Positions 43,604 to 56,641 of a DNA stretch of 64,000 bases are shown here, piece by piece (position 1 is the stretch's first letter; every line of letters starts with the position of its first letter). This stretch comes from Euglena gracilis (taxonomy: Eukaryota > Euglenida > Euglenophyceae > Euglenales), in the NCBI GenBank assembly GCA_039621445.1, contig CP154954.1, positions 35,945,703 to 36,009,702 on the forward strand. The letters are read 5' to 3'. Under the pieces are notes generated by a model. That model did no database searches and was not told the DNA's origin. It saw only the letters and a program-made list of their open reading frames with translations. A program made the position numbers and the translations under genes.

Positions 43604-43615
43604 AATCTGCTACCA
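43604..43615 (-). repeat. Duplicated primer-binding-site copy (element B leader)
   Basis: The coding strand repeats TGGTAGCAGATTGG, together with the preceding LTR-end bases ACACT and the following CGATCC, 67 bases downstream of the true PBS. It looks like a tandem duplication of the LTR/PBS junction. Confidence 0.75.
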
Positions 43616-43670
43616 AGTGTAATACCTGGTAGCCTTTCTTTCTGTGAAGTATGTGTATAGGATCGTAACC

Positions 43671-43682
43671 AATCTGCTACCA
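43671..43682 (-). other. Primer-binding site, element B
   Basis: TGGTAGCAGATT on the coding strand, two bases after the LTR end. It fits an initiator-Met-type tRNA primer. The downstream GGTTACGATCC resembles a T-loop region, but its spacing to the acceptor end is 1-2 bases short of the human tRNA. Confidence 0.7.
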
Positions 43683-43684
43683 AG

Positions 43685-43995
43685 TGTACGTCTGATTCAC
43701 AATTCCCCTTTCCCAATTCCCAAAAGCCTTCGCTTTCGCCTTGGCGCACCTACTTGGGAACTGAAAATCAGAGTAACAGAAAATCCCTTTACCCACTTCC
43801 CAAGAAGCAAAGCACGGAGCAATGCAGGGGGTACGGACTGGATAACCAAGTCCGGTCCGATGGAAAGGAAGGAAAAGGTATGAAGAAGAATACCACCTGT
43901 GGAGAGAGAAAGGGCACCCATTAGGAGATCCTAATAGGATCTGCTTCCATCCTAACTTCCTCAACGGAAGGGGACAGAAGCATACGCCTGGTACA
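43685..43995 (-). repeat. 5' LTR of element B (about 311 bp)
   Basis: Coding-strand TGTACCAGGC to GACGTACA. It shares ends and scattered blocks with the A LTR (AATACCACCTGTGG, AAGCAAAGCAC, CGCTTTCGCCTTGG). It contains TTAGGA-GA-TCCTAA near 43925. It borders satellite AGTAAGGCCC; boundaries are uncertain by 1-2 bases. Confidence 0.8.
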
Positions 43996-44490
43996 CAGTA
44001 AGGCCCAATTTGGTCCATTTTTACGTGGTAACCTGGGCTGACTTGGTAAATGTCCCCCGGAATGGTCGAATGCACCCATCTAAATGTGCTCATTTCTTGC
44101 AACCAACATTCCCGCTGCCTGTTTTTCTTACCATTAAACCACGGCAATCATGAAACCAACGGGTCCCCTGACTTTGGAGGCCTCCTGGAACACCCATTCG
44201 GTTACTCGGAGTAAGGCCCACTTTGGTCCATTTTTACGTGGTAACCTGGGCTGACCTGGTAAATGTCCCCCGGGAATGGTCGAATGCACCCATCTAAATG
44301 TGCTCATTTCTTGCAACCAACATTCCCGCTGCATGCTTTTCTTGCCAGTAAACCACGAGAATCATGAAACCAACGGGTCCCCTGACTTTGGAGGCCTCCT
44401 GGAACACCCATTCGGTGACTCGGAGTAAGGCCCAATTTGGTCCATTTTTACGTGGCAACCTGGGCTGACCTGGTAAATGTCCCCCGGAAT

Positions 44491-45720
44491 GCTCGAATGC
44501 ACCCATCTAAATGTGCTCATTTCTTGCAACCAACATTCCCGCTGCATGTTTTTCTTACCATTAAACCACGACAATCATGAAACCAACGGGTCCCCCGACT
44601 TTGGAGGCCTCCTGGAACACCCATTTGGTTACTCGGAGTAAGGCTGAACTTGGTCAATTTTTACGTGGTAACCTGGGCTGACCTGGTAAATGTCCCCCGG
44701 AATGGTCGAATGCACTCATCTAAATGTGCTCATTTCTTGCAACCAACATTCCCACTGCCTGTTTTTCTTACCATTAAACCACGACAATCATGAAACCAAC
44801 GGGTCCCCTGACTTTGGTGGCCTCCTGGAACACCCATTCGGTTACTCGGGGTAAGGCCCAATTTGGTCCATTTTTACGTGGTAACCTGGGCTGACCTGGT
44901 AAATGTCCCCCGGAATGGTCGAATGCACTCATCTAAATGTGCTCATTTGTTGCAACCAACATTCCCGCTGCATGTTTTTCTTGCCATTAAACCACGACAA
45001 TCATGAAACCAACGGGTCCCCTGACTTTGGAGGCCTCCTGGAACACCCATTCGGTTACTCGGAGTAAGGCCCAATATGGTCCATTTTTACATGGTAACCT
45101 GGGCTGACCTGGTAAATGTCCCCCGGAATGGTCGAATGCACCCATCTAAATGTGCTCATTTCTTGCAACCAACATTCCCGCTGCATGTTTTTCTTACCAT
45201 TAAACCACGACAATCATGAAACCAACGGGTCCCCTGACTTTGGAGGCCTCCTGGAACACCCATTCGGTTACTCGGAGTAAGGCCCAATTTGGTCCATTTT
45301 TACGTGGAAACCTGGGCTGACCTGGTAAATGTCCCCCGGAAAGGTCGAATGCACCCATCTAAATGTGCTCATTTCTTGCAACCAACATTCCCGCTGCATG
45401 CTTTTCTTGCCATTAAACCACGACAATCATGAAACCAACGGGTCCCCTGACTTTGGAGGCCTCCTGGAACACCCATTCGGTTACTCGGAGTAAGGCCCAA
45501 TTTGGTCCATTTTTACGTGGCAACCTGGGCTGACCTGGTAAATGTCCCCCGGAATGCTCGAATGCACCCATCTAAATGTGCTCATTTCTTGCAACCAACA
45601 TTCCCGCTGCATGTTTTTCTTGCCATTAAACCACGACAATCATGAAACCAACGGGTCCCCTGACTTTGGAGGCCTCCTGGAACACCCATTTGGTTACTCG
45701 GAGTAAGGCTGAACTTGGTC
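44491..45720 (+). repeat. Five-monomer higher-order repeat
   Basis: Marker variants GCTCGAATGC (44491 and 45556) and AGGCTGAACTTGG (44641 and 45706) recur exactly 1,065 bases apart, five times 213. The block of five monomers was therefore duplicated as a unit. Confidence 0.75.
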
Positions 45721-47566
45721 AATTTTTACGTGGTAACCTGGGCTGACCTGGTAAATGTCCCCCGGAATGGTCGAATGCACTCATCTAAATGTGCTCATTT
45801 CTTGCAACCAACATTCCCACTGCTTGTCTTTCTTACCATTAAACCACGACAATCATGAAACCAACGGGTCCCCTGACTTTGGTGGCCTCCTGGAACACCC
45901 ATTCGGTTACTCGGAGTAAGGCCCAATTTGGTCCATTTTTTTCGTGGCAACCTGGGCTGACCTGGTAAATGCCCCCCAGAATGGTCGAATGCACCCATCT
46001 AAATGTGCTCATTTCTTCCAACCAACATTCCTGCTGCATGTTTTTCTTACCATTAAATCACGACAATCATGAAACCAACGGGTCCCCTGACTTTGGAGGC
46101 CTCCTGGAACACCCATTCAGTTACTCGGGGTAAGGCCCAATTTGGTCCATTTTTACGTGGCAACCTGGGCTGACCTGGTAAATGTCCCCCGGAATGGTCG
46201 AATGCACCCATCTAAATGTGCTCATTCTTTGCAACCAACATTCCCGCTGCATGTTTTTCTTGCCATTAAACCACGACAATCATGAAACCAACGGGTCCCC
46301 TGACTTTGGAGGCCTCCTGGAACACCCATTCGGTTACTCGGAGTAAGGCCCACTTTGGTCCATTTTTACGTGGTAACCTGGGCTGACCTGGTAAATGTCC
46401 CCCGGGAATGGTCGAATGCACCCATCTAAATGTGCTCATTTCTTGTAACCAACATTCCCGCTGCATGTTTGTCGTACCATTAAACTAAGACAATCATGAA
46501 ACCAACGGGTCCCCTGACTTTGGAGGCCTCCTGGAACACCCATTCGGTTACTCGGAGTAAGGCCCAATTTGGTCCATTTTTACATGGTAACCTGGGCTGA
46601 CCTGGTAAATGCCCCCCAGAATGGTCGAATGCAGCCATCTAAATGTGCTCATTTCTTGCAACCAACATTCCCGCTGCACGTTTTTCTTACCATTAAACCA
46701 CGAAAATCAAGAAACCAACGGCTCCCCTGACTTTGGAGGCCTCCTGGAACACCCAGTCGGCTACTCGGAGGAAGGCCCAATTTGGTCAGTTTTTACGTGG
46801 TAACCTGGGCTGACCTGGTAAATGTCCCCCGGAATGGTCGAATGCACCCATCTAAATGTGCTCATTTCTTGCAACCAACATTCCCGCTGCACGTTTTTCA
46901 TACCATTAAACCACGACAGTCATGAAACCAACGGGTCCCCTGACTTGGGAGGCCTCCTGGAACACCCATTCGGTTACTCGGAGTAAGGCCCAATTTGGTC
47001 CTCTTTTACGTGGCAACCTGGGCTGACCTGGTAAATGTCCTCCGGAATGGTCGAATGCATCCATCTAAATGTGCTCATTTCTTGCAACCAATATTCCCGC
47101 TGCACGTTTTTCTTACCATTAAACCACGACAATCATGAAACCAACGGGTCCCCTGACTTTGGAGGCCTCCTGGAACACCCATTCGGTTACTCGTAGGAAG
47201 GCCCAATTTGGTCCATTTTTTTTCGTGGCAACCTGGGCTGACCTGGTAAATGCCCCCCAGAATGGTCGAATGCAGCCATCTAAATGTGCTGATTTCTTGC
47301 AACCAACATTCCCTCTGCACGTTTTTCTTACCATTAAACCACGACAATCATGAAACCAACGGGTCCCCTGACTTTGGAGGCCTCCTGGAACACCCATTCG
47401 GTTACTCGGAGTAAGGCCCAATTTGTTCATTTTTACATGGTAACCTGGGCTGACCTGGTAAATGTCCCCCGGAATGGTCGAAAGCACCCAACTAAATATG
47501 CTGATTTCTTGCAACCAACATTCCCGCTGCATGTTTTTCTTACCACTAAACCACGACAATCATGAA

Positions 47567-50555
47567 ACCAACGGGTCCCCTGACTTTGGAGGCCTCCTGG
47601 AACGCCCATTCGGTTACTCGGAGTAAGGCCCAATTTGGTCCATTTTTACATGGTAACCTGGGCTGACCTGGTAAATGTCCCCCGGAATGGTCGAAAGCAC
47701 CCAACCAAATATGCTTGTTTCTTGTAACCAACATTCCCGCTGCATGTTTTTCTTACCATTAAACCACGACAATCATGAAACCAACGGATCCCCTGACTTT
47801 GGAGGCCTCCTGGAACACCCATTCGGTTACTCGGAGTAAGGCCCAATTTGGTCCATTTTTTTCGTGACAACCTGGGCTGACCTGGTAAATGCCCCCCAGA
47901 ATGGTCGATTGCAGCCATCTAAATGTGCTCATTTCTTGCAACCAACATTCCTGCTGCATGTTTTTCTTACCACTAAATCACGAAAAATTATGAAACCAAC
48001 GGGTCCCCTGACTTTGGAGGCGTCCTGGAACACCCATTCGGCTTCTCAGAGGAAGGCCCAATTTGGTCCTCTTTTACGTGGCAACCTGGGCTGACCTGGT
48101 AAATGCCCCCCAGAATGGTCGAATGCAGCCATCTAAATGTGCTCATTTCTTGCAACCAACATTCCCGCTGCATGTTTTTTTTACAACTAAACCACGACAA
48201 TCAAGAAACCAACGGGTCCCCTGACTTTGGAGGCCTCCTGGAACACCCATTCGGTTACTCGGAGTAAGGCCCAATTTGGTCCTCTTCTACGTGGCAACCT
48301 GGGCTGACCTGGTAAATGTCCCCCGGAATGGTCGAATGCACCCGTCTAAACCTGCTCATTTCTTGCAACCAACATTCCCGCTGCACGTTTTTCTTACCAT
48401 TAAACCACGACAGTCATGAAACCAACGGGTCCCCTGACTTTGGAGGCCTCCTGGAACTCCCATTCGGTTACTCGGAGTAAGGCCCAATTTGGTCCTCTTC
48501 TACGTGGCAACCTGGGCTGACCTGGTAAATGTCCCCCGGAATGGTCGAATGCACCCGTCTAATTGTGCTCATTTCTTGCAACCAACATTCCCGCTGCATG
48601 TTTTTCTTACCATTAAACCACGACAGTCATGAAACCAACGGGTCGCCGGACTTTGAAGGCCTCCTGGAACACCCATTCGGTTACTCGGAGTAAGGACCAA
48701 TTTGGTCCATTTTTACCTGGCAACCTGGGCTGACCTGGTAAATGGCCCCCGGAATGGTCGAATGCACCCATCTAAATGTGCTCATTTCTTGCAACCAACA
48801 TTCCCGCTGCATGTCTTTCTTACCATTAAACCACGACAATCATGAAACCAACGGGTCGCCTGACTTTGGAGGCCTCCTGGAACACCCATTCGGTTACTCG
48901 GAGTAAGGCCCAATTTGGCCCATTTTTACATGGTAACCTGGGCTGACCTGGTAAATGTCCCCGGGAATGGTCGAATGCACCCATCTAATTGTGCTCATTT
49001 TTTGCAACCAACATTCCCGCTGCCTGTTTTTCTTATCATTAAACCACGACAATCATGAAACCAACGAGTCCCTTGACTTTGGAGGCCTCCTGGAACACCC
49101 ATTCGGTTACTCGGAGTAAGGCCCAATTTGGTCCATTTTTACATGGTAACCTGGGCTGACCTGGTAAATGCCCCCCGGAATGGTCGAAAGCACCCCTCTA
49201 AATGTGCTCATTTGTTGCAACCAACATTCCCGCTGCATGTTTTTCTTACCATTAAACCACGACAATCATGAAACCAACGGGTCCCCTGACTTTGGAGGCC
49301 TCCTGGAACACCCATTCGGTTACTCGGAGTAAGGCCCAATTTGGTCCATTTTTTTCGTGGCAACCTGGGCTGACCTGGTAAATGCCCCCCAGAATGGTCG
49401 ATTGCAGCCATCTAAATGTGCTCATTTCTTGCAACCAACATTCCTGCTGCATGTTTTTCTTACCACTAAATCACGAAAAATTATGAAACCAACGGGTCCC
49501 CTGACTTTGGAGGCGTCCTGGAACACCCATTCGGCTTCTCGGAGGAAGGCCCAATTTGGTCCTCTTTTACGTGGCAACCTGGGCTGACCTGGTAAATGCC
49601 CCCCGGACTGGTCGAATGCACCCATCTAAATGTGCTCATTTCTTGCAACCAACATTCCCGCTGCATGTTTTTTTTCCACTAAACCACGACAATCATGAAA
49701 CCAACGGGTCCCCTGACTTTGGAGGCCTCCTGGAACACCCATTCGGTTACTCGGAGTAAGGCCCAATTTGGTCAAATTTTACGTGGTAACCTGGGCTGAC
49801 CTGGTAAATGTCCCCCGGAATGGTCGAATGCACCCATCTAAACCTGCTCATTTCTTGCAACCAACATTCCCGCTGCACGTTTTTCTTACCATTAAACCAC
49901 GACAGTCATGAAACAAACGGGTCCCCTGACTTTGGAGGCCTCCTGGAACTCCCATTCGGTTACTCGGAGTAAGGCCCAATTTGGTCCTCTTCTACGTGGC
50001 AACCTGGGCTGACCTGGTAAATGTCCCCCGGAATGGTCGAATGCACCCGTCTAATTGTGCTCATTTCTTGCAACCAACATTCCCGCTGCATGTTTTTCTT
50101 ACCATTAAACCACGACAGTCATGAAACCAACGGGTCCCCGGACTTTGAAGGCCTCCTGGAACACCCATTCGGTTACTCGGAGTAAGGACCAATTTGGTCC
50201 ATTTTTACCTGGCAACCTGGGCTGACCTGGTAAATGGCCCCCGGAATGGTCGAATGCACCCATCTAAATGTGCTCATTTCTTGCAACCAATATTCCCGCT
50301 GCATGTCTTTCTTACCAATAAACCACGACAATCATGAAACCAACGGGTCGCCTGACTTTGGAGGCCTCCTGGAACACCCATTCGGTTACTCGGAGTAAGG
50401 CCCAATTTGGCCCATTTTTACATGGTAACCTGGGCTGACCTGGTAAATGTCCCCGGGAATGGTCGAATGCACCCATCTAATTGTGCTAATTTTTTGCAAC
50501 CAACATTCCCGCTGCCTGTTTTTCTTACCATTAAACCACGACAATCATGAAACCA
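47567..50555 (+). repeat. Seven-monomer higher-order repeat, two copies
   Basis: A series of private variants recurs about 1,493 bases apart (seven monomers plus two inserted bases): GATTGCAGCC (47898 and 49391), GGCTTCTC (about 48050 and 49543), CTCTTCTACGTGG, and CACCCGTCTAATTGTG. The two copies differ at a few sites, so the duplication is not the latest event. Confidence 0.75.
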
Positions 50556-53500
50556 ACGGGTCCCTTGACTTTGGAGGCCTCCTGGAACACCCATTCGGTT
50601 ACTCGGAGTAAGGCCCAATTTGGTCCATTTTTACATGGTAACCTGGGCTGACCTGGTAAATGCCCCCCCGAATGGTCGAAAGCACCCCTCTAAATGTGCT
50701 CATTTGTTGCAACCAACATTCCCGCTGCATGTTTTTCTTACCATTAAACCAAGATAATCATGAAACCAACGGGTCCCCTGACTTTGGAGGCCTCCTGGAA
50801 CACCCATTCGGCTACTCGGAGGAAGGCCCAATTTGGTCCTTTTTTTACGTGGCAACCTGGGCTGACCTGGTAAATTTCCCCCGGAATGGTCGAATGCACC
50901 CATCTAAATGTGCTCATTTCTTGCAACCAACATTCCCGCTGCATGTTTTTCTTACCACTAAACCACGACAATCATGAAACCAACAGGTCCCCCGACTTTG
51001 GAGGCCTCCTGGAACACCCATTCGGTTACTCGGGGTGAGGCCCAATTTGGTCAATTTTTACGTGGTAACCTGGGCAGACCTGGTAAATGTCCCCCGAAAT
51101 GGTCGAATGCACCCCTCTAAATGTGCTCATTTCTTGCAACCAACATTCCCGCTTCACGTTTTTCTTACCATTAAACCACGACAATCATGAAACCAACAGT
51201 TCCCCCGACTTTGGAGGCCTCCTGGAACACCCATTCGGTTACTCGGAGTAAGGCCCAATTTGGTCCACTTTTACATGGTAACCTGGGCTGACCTGGTAAA
51301 TGGTCCCTGGAATGGTCGAATGCACCCATCTAAATATGCTCATTTCTTGCAACCAACATTCCCGCTGCATGTTTTTCTTACCATTAAACCACGACAATCA
51401 TGAAACCAACAGGTCCCCCGACTTTGGAGGCCTCCTGGAACACCCATTCGGTTACTCGGAGTAAGGCCCAATTTGGTCCACTTTTACGTGGTAACCTGGG
51501 CTGACCTGGTTATTGTCCCCCGGAATGGTCGAATGCACCCATCTAAATGTGCTCATTTCTTGCAACCAAAATTCCCGCTGCATGTTTTTCTTACAACTAA
51601 ACCACGACAACATTGAAACCAACGGGTCCCCTGACTTTGGAGGCCTCCTGGAACACCCATTCGGTTACTCGGAGTAAGGCCCAATTTGGTCCATTTTTAC
51701 GTGGCAACCTGGGCTGACCTGGTAAATGTCCCCCGGAATGGTCGTGCACCCATCTAAATGTGCTCATTTCTTGCAACCAACATTCCCGCTGCATGTTTTC
51801 CTTACCATTAAACCACGACAATCATGAAACCAACGGATCCCCTGACTTTAGGAGGCCTCCTGGAACACCCATTCGGTTACTCGGACTAAGCCCCAATTTT
51901 GTCCATTTTTACGTGGCAACCTGGGCTGACCTGGTAAATGTCCCCCGGAATGGTCGAATGCACCCACCTGATTTTGCTCATTTCTTGCAACCAACATATC
52001 CCGCTGCATGTTTTTCTTACCATTAAGCCACGACAATCATGAAACCAACGGGTCCTCTGACTTTGGAGGCATCCTGGAACACCCATTCGGTTACTCGGAG
52101 TAAGGCCCAGTTTGGTCCATTTTTACATGGTAACCTGGGCTGACCTGGTAAATGTCCCCCGGAATGGTCGAATGCACCCATCTAAATGTGCTCATTTCTT
52201 GCAACCAACATTCCCGCTGCATGTTTTTCTTACCATTAAACCACGACAATCATGAAACCAACGGGTCCCCTGACTTTGGCGGCCTCCTGGAACACCCATT
52301 TGGTTACTCGGAGTAAGGCCCAGTTTGGGACATTTTTACATGGTAACCTGGGCTGACCTGGTAAATGTCCCCCCGAATGGTCGAATGCACCCATCTAAAT
52401 GTGCTCATTTCTTGCAACCAACATTCCCGCTGCATGTTTTTCTTACCATTACACCACGACAATCATGAAACCAACGGGTCCCCTGACTTTGGAGGCCTCC
52501 TGGAACACCCATTCGGTTACTCGGAGTAAGGCCCAATTTGGTCCATGTTTACATGTTAACCTGGGCTGACCTGGTAAATGTCCCCCGGAAAGGTCGAATG
52601 CACGCATCCAAATGTGCTCATTTCTTGCAACCAACATTCTCGCTGCATGTTTTTCTTACCATTACACCACGACAATCATGAAACCAACGGGTCCCCTGAC
52701 TTTGGAGGCCTCCTGGAACACCCATTTGGTTACTCGGAGTAATGCCCTGTTTGGGCCATTTTTACATGGTAACCTGGGCTGACCTGGTAAACGTCCCCCG
52801 GAAAGGTCGAATGCACGCATCCAAATGTGCTCATTTCTTGCAACCAACATTCCCGCTGCACGTTTTTCTTACCATTGAACCACGAAAATCATGAAACCAA
52901 CGGGTCCCCTGACTTTTGAGGCCTCCTGGAACACCCATTCGGTTACTCGGAGTAAGGCCCAGTTTGGTCCATTTTTACATGGTAACCTGGTCTGACCTGG
53001 TAAATGTCACCCGGAATGGTCGAATGCACCCATCTAAATGCGCTCATTTCTTGCAACCGACATTCCCGCGACATGTTTTTATTACCATTAAATCACGACA
53101 ATCATGAAACCAACGGGTCCCCTGACGTTGGAGGCCTCCTGGAACACCCATTCGGTTACCCGGAGTAAGGCCCAGTTTGGTCCATTTTTACATGGTAACC
53201 TGGGCTGACCTGGTAAATGTGCCCCGGAATGGTCGAATGCACCCATCTAAATGTGCTCATATCTTGCAACCAAGACTCCCGCTGCATGTTTTTCTTACCA
53301 TTAAACCACGACAATCATGAAACCAACGGGTCCCCTGACTTTTGAGGCCTCCTGGAACACCCATTCGGTCACTCGGAGTAAGGCCCAGTTTGGTTCATTT
53401 TTATAATGTAACCTGCGCTGACCTGATAAATTTCCCCCGGAATGGTCGAATGCACCCATCTAAATGCGCTCATTTATTGCAACCAAGGTTCCAGCTGCAT

Positions 53501-55962
53501 TTTTTTCTTACCATTAAACCACGACAATCATGAATCCAACGGGTCCCCTGACTTTGCAGGCCTCCTGGAACACCCATTCCGTTACTCGGAGTAATGCCCA
53601 TTTTCGTTCACTTTTACATGGTAACCTGGGCTGACCTGGTAAATGTCTCCCGGAAAGGTCGAATGCACCCATCTAAATGTGCTCATTTCTTGCAGCCAAC
53701 ATTCCCGCTGCATGTTTTTCTTACTATTAATCCACGACAATCATGAAACCAACGGGTCCCCTGGCTTTGGAGGCCTCCTGAAACACCCGTTCGGTTACTC
53801 GGAGTAGGGCCCAATTTGGTCCATTTTCACATGGTAACCTGGGCTGACCTGGTAAATGTTCCCCGGAATGGTCGAATGCACCCATCTAAATGTGCTGATT
53901 TCTTGCAACCAAGATTCCCGCTGCATGTTTATCTTACCCTTAAACCCCGACAATCATGAAACCAACGGGTCCCTTGACTTTGGAGGCCTCCTGGAACACC
54001 CATACGGTTACTCGGAGTAAGGCCCATTTTGGTCCATTTTTACAGGGTAACCTGGGCTGACCTGGTAAATGTTCCCCGGAATGGTCGAATGCACCCATCT
54101 AAATGTGCTCATTTCTTGAAACCAAGATTCCAGCTGCATTTTTTTCTTACCATTAAATCACGACAATCATGAAACCAACGGGTCCCCTGACGTTGGAGGC
54201 CTCCTGGAACACCCATTCGGTTACCCGGAGTAAGGCCCAGTTTGGTCCATTTTTACATGGTAACCTGGGCTGACCTGGTAAATGTGCCCCAGAATGGTCG
54301 AATGCACCCATCTAAATGCGCTCATTTCTTGCAACCAAGGTTCCAGCTGCATTTTTTTTTCTTACCAATAAACCACGACAATCATGAAACCAACGGGTCC
54401 CCTGGCTTTGGAGGCCTCCTGGAACACCCGTTCGGTTACCCGGAGTAAGGCCCAGTTTGGTCCATTTTTACATGGTAACCTGGGCTGACCTGGTAAATGT
54501 GCCCCAGAATGGTCGAATGCACCCATCTAAATGCGCTCATTTCTTGCAACCAAGGTTCCAGCTGCATTTTTTTTTCTTACCAATAAACCACGACAATCAT
54601 GAAACCAACGGGTCCCCTGGCTTTGGAAGCCTCCTGGAACACCCGTTCGGTTACTCGGAGTAATGCCCATTTTCGTTCACTTTTACAGGGTAACCTGGGC
54701 TGACCTGGTAAATGTCCCCCGGAATGGTCGAATGCACCCATCTAAATGTGCTCATTTCTTGCAACCAACATTCCCGCTGCATGTTTTTCTTACCATTAAA
54801 CCACGACAATCATGAAACCAACGGGTCCCCTGGCTTTGGAGGCCTCCTGAAACACCCGTTCGGTTACTCGGAGTAGGGCCCAATTTGGTCCATTTTCACA
54901 TGGTAACCTGGGCTGACCTGGTAAATGTCCCCCGGAATGGTCGAATGCACCCATCTAAATGTGCTCATTTCTTGCAACCAACATTCCCGCTGCATGTTTT
55001 TCTTACCATTAAACCACGACAATCATGAAACCAACGGGTCCCCTGACTTTGGAGGCCTCCTGGAACACCCATTCGGTTACTCGGAGTAAGGCCCAATTTG
55101 GTCCATTTTTACATGGTAACCTGGGCTGACCTGGTAAATGTCCCCCGGAATGGTCGAATGCACCCATCTAAATGTGCTGATTTCTTGCAACCAAGATTCC
55201 CGCTGCATGTTTTTCTTACCCTTAAACCCCGACAATCATGAAACCAACGGGTCCCTTGACTTTGGAGGCCTCCTGGAACACCCATTCGGTTACTCGGAGT
55301 AAGGCCCAATTTGGTCCATTTTTACATGGTAACCTGGGCTGACCTGGTAAATGTCCCCCGGAATGGTCGAATGCACCCATCTAAATGTGCTCATTTCTTG
55401 CAACCAACATTCCCGCTGCATGTTTGTCTTACCATTAAGCCAGGACAATCATGAAACCAACGGGTTCCCTGACTTTGGAGGCCTGCTGGAACACCCATTC
55501 GGTTACTCGGAGTAGGGCCCGATTCGGTCCATTTTTATATGGTAACCTGGCCTGACCTGGTAAATGTTCCCCGGAATGGTCGAATGCACCCATTTAAATG
55601 TGCTGATTTCTTGCAACCAAGATTCCCGCTGCATGTTTTTCTTACCATTAAGCCACGACAATCATGAAACCAACGGGTCCCCTGACTTTGGAGGCCTCCT
55701 GGAACACCCATTCGGTTACTCGGAGTAAGGCCCAATTTGGTCCATTTTTGCATGGTAACCTGGGCTGACCTGGTAAATGTCCCCCGGAATGGTCGAATGC
55801 ACCCATCTAAATGTGCTCATTTCTTGCAACCAACATTCCCGCTGCATGTTTGTCTTACCATTAAACCACGACAATCATGAAACCAACGGGTCCCCTGACT
55901 TTGGAGGCCTCCTAGAACACCCATTCGGTTACTTGGAGTAAGGCCCAATTTGGTCCATTTTT

Positions 55963-56108
55963 ATGATTGCCGTGATTTAATGGTAAGAAAAACATGCATC
56001 GCGAATCTTGGTTGCAAACCATGAGCGCCATTGAGATTTTTTTCGACCATTAATTTACCAGGTCAGCCCAATTACCATGTAAACCAACGGGTACCCGAGT
56101 AACCGAAT
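55963..56108 (-). repeat. Inverted, rearranged satellite fragment
   Basis: From 55963 to 56083 the sequence is the reverse complement of the monomer (ATTTAATGGTAAGAAAAACATGC, then TTGGTTGCAA and TTTACCAGGTCAGCCC). A second inverted scrap, CCCGAGTAACCGAATT, lies at 56093-56108. It interrupts an otherwise head-to-tail array. Confidence 0.85.
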
Positions 56109-56612
56109 TTGGAGGCCTCCTGGAACACCCATTCGGTTACTCGGAGTAAGGCCCAATTTGGTCCATTTTTACATGGTAAACTGGGCTGACCTGGTAAATG
56201 TCCCCCGGAATGGTCGAAGGCAAACATCTAAATGTGCTCCTTTCTTGCACGAAAACATTCCCGCTGCATGTTTGTCTTACCATTAAACCACGACAATCAT
56301 GAAACCAACGGGTTCCCTGACTTTGGAGGCCTCCTGGAACACCCATTCGGTTACTCGGAGTAAGGCCCAATTTGGTCCATTTTTACATGGTAACCTGGGC
56401 TGACCTGGTAAATGTCCCCCGGAATGGTCGAATGCACCCATCTAAATGTGCTCATTTCTTGCAACCAACGTTCCCGCTGCATGTTTTTCTTACCATTAAA
56501 CCACGACAATCATGAAACCAACGGGTCCCCTGACTTTGGAGGCCTCCTGGAACACCCATTCGGTTACTCGGAGTAAGGCCCAATTTGGTCCATTTTTACA
56601 TGGTAACCTGGG

Positions 56613-56641
56613 TAGACGGGTGCATTCGACCATTCCGGGGG
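56613..56641 (-). repeat. Small inverted satellite insertion
   Basis: About 29 bases (GACGGGTGCATTCGACCATT and the following CCGGGGG) are inverted relative to the monomer and sit between two partial copies of the AACCTGGG segment. This is typical of a template switch. Confidence 0.85.

Larger units (their letters stand above)
36338..43995 (-). mobile_element. Element B: chromovirus truncated in RNase H, inserted in satellite
   Basis: On the minus strand: 5' LTR (43685-43995), duplicated PBS, coiled-coil gag, capsid, two zinc knuckles, UAG readthrough-type signal, then a continuous Pol frame with protease, methyltransferase-like domain and RT. It stops 25-30 residues into RNase H, where satellite begins at 36339. 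RNase H remainder, integrase, chromodomain and 3' LTR are absent. It is better preserved than A: Pol is open throughout, and gag has one internal stop and a few frameshifts. The flanking satellite (TTACTCGG before, AGTAAGG after) is continuous in phase across it. Confidence 0.92.

Noticed and set aside
43592-43682. tRNA gene suggested by GGATCG-AACCAATCTGCTACCA
   Set aside because: Only the acceptor/T-loop-like end is present, encoded CCA is unusual for a eukaryotic gene, and no D or anticodon arm is nearby; it is the reverse complement of the primer-binding site.
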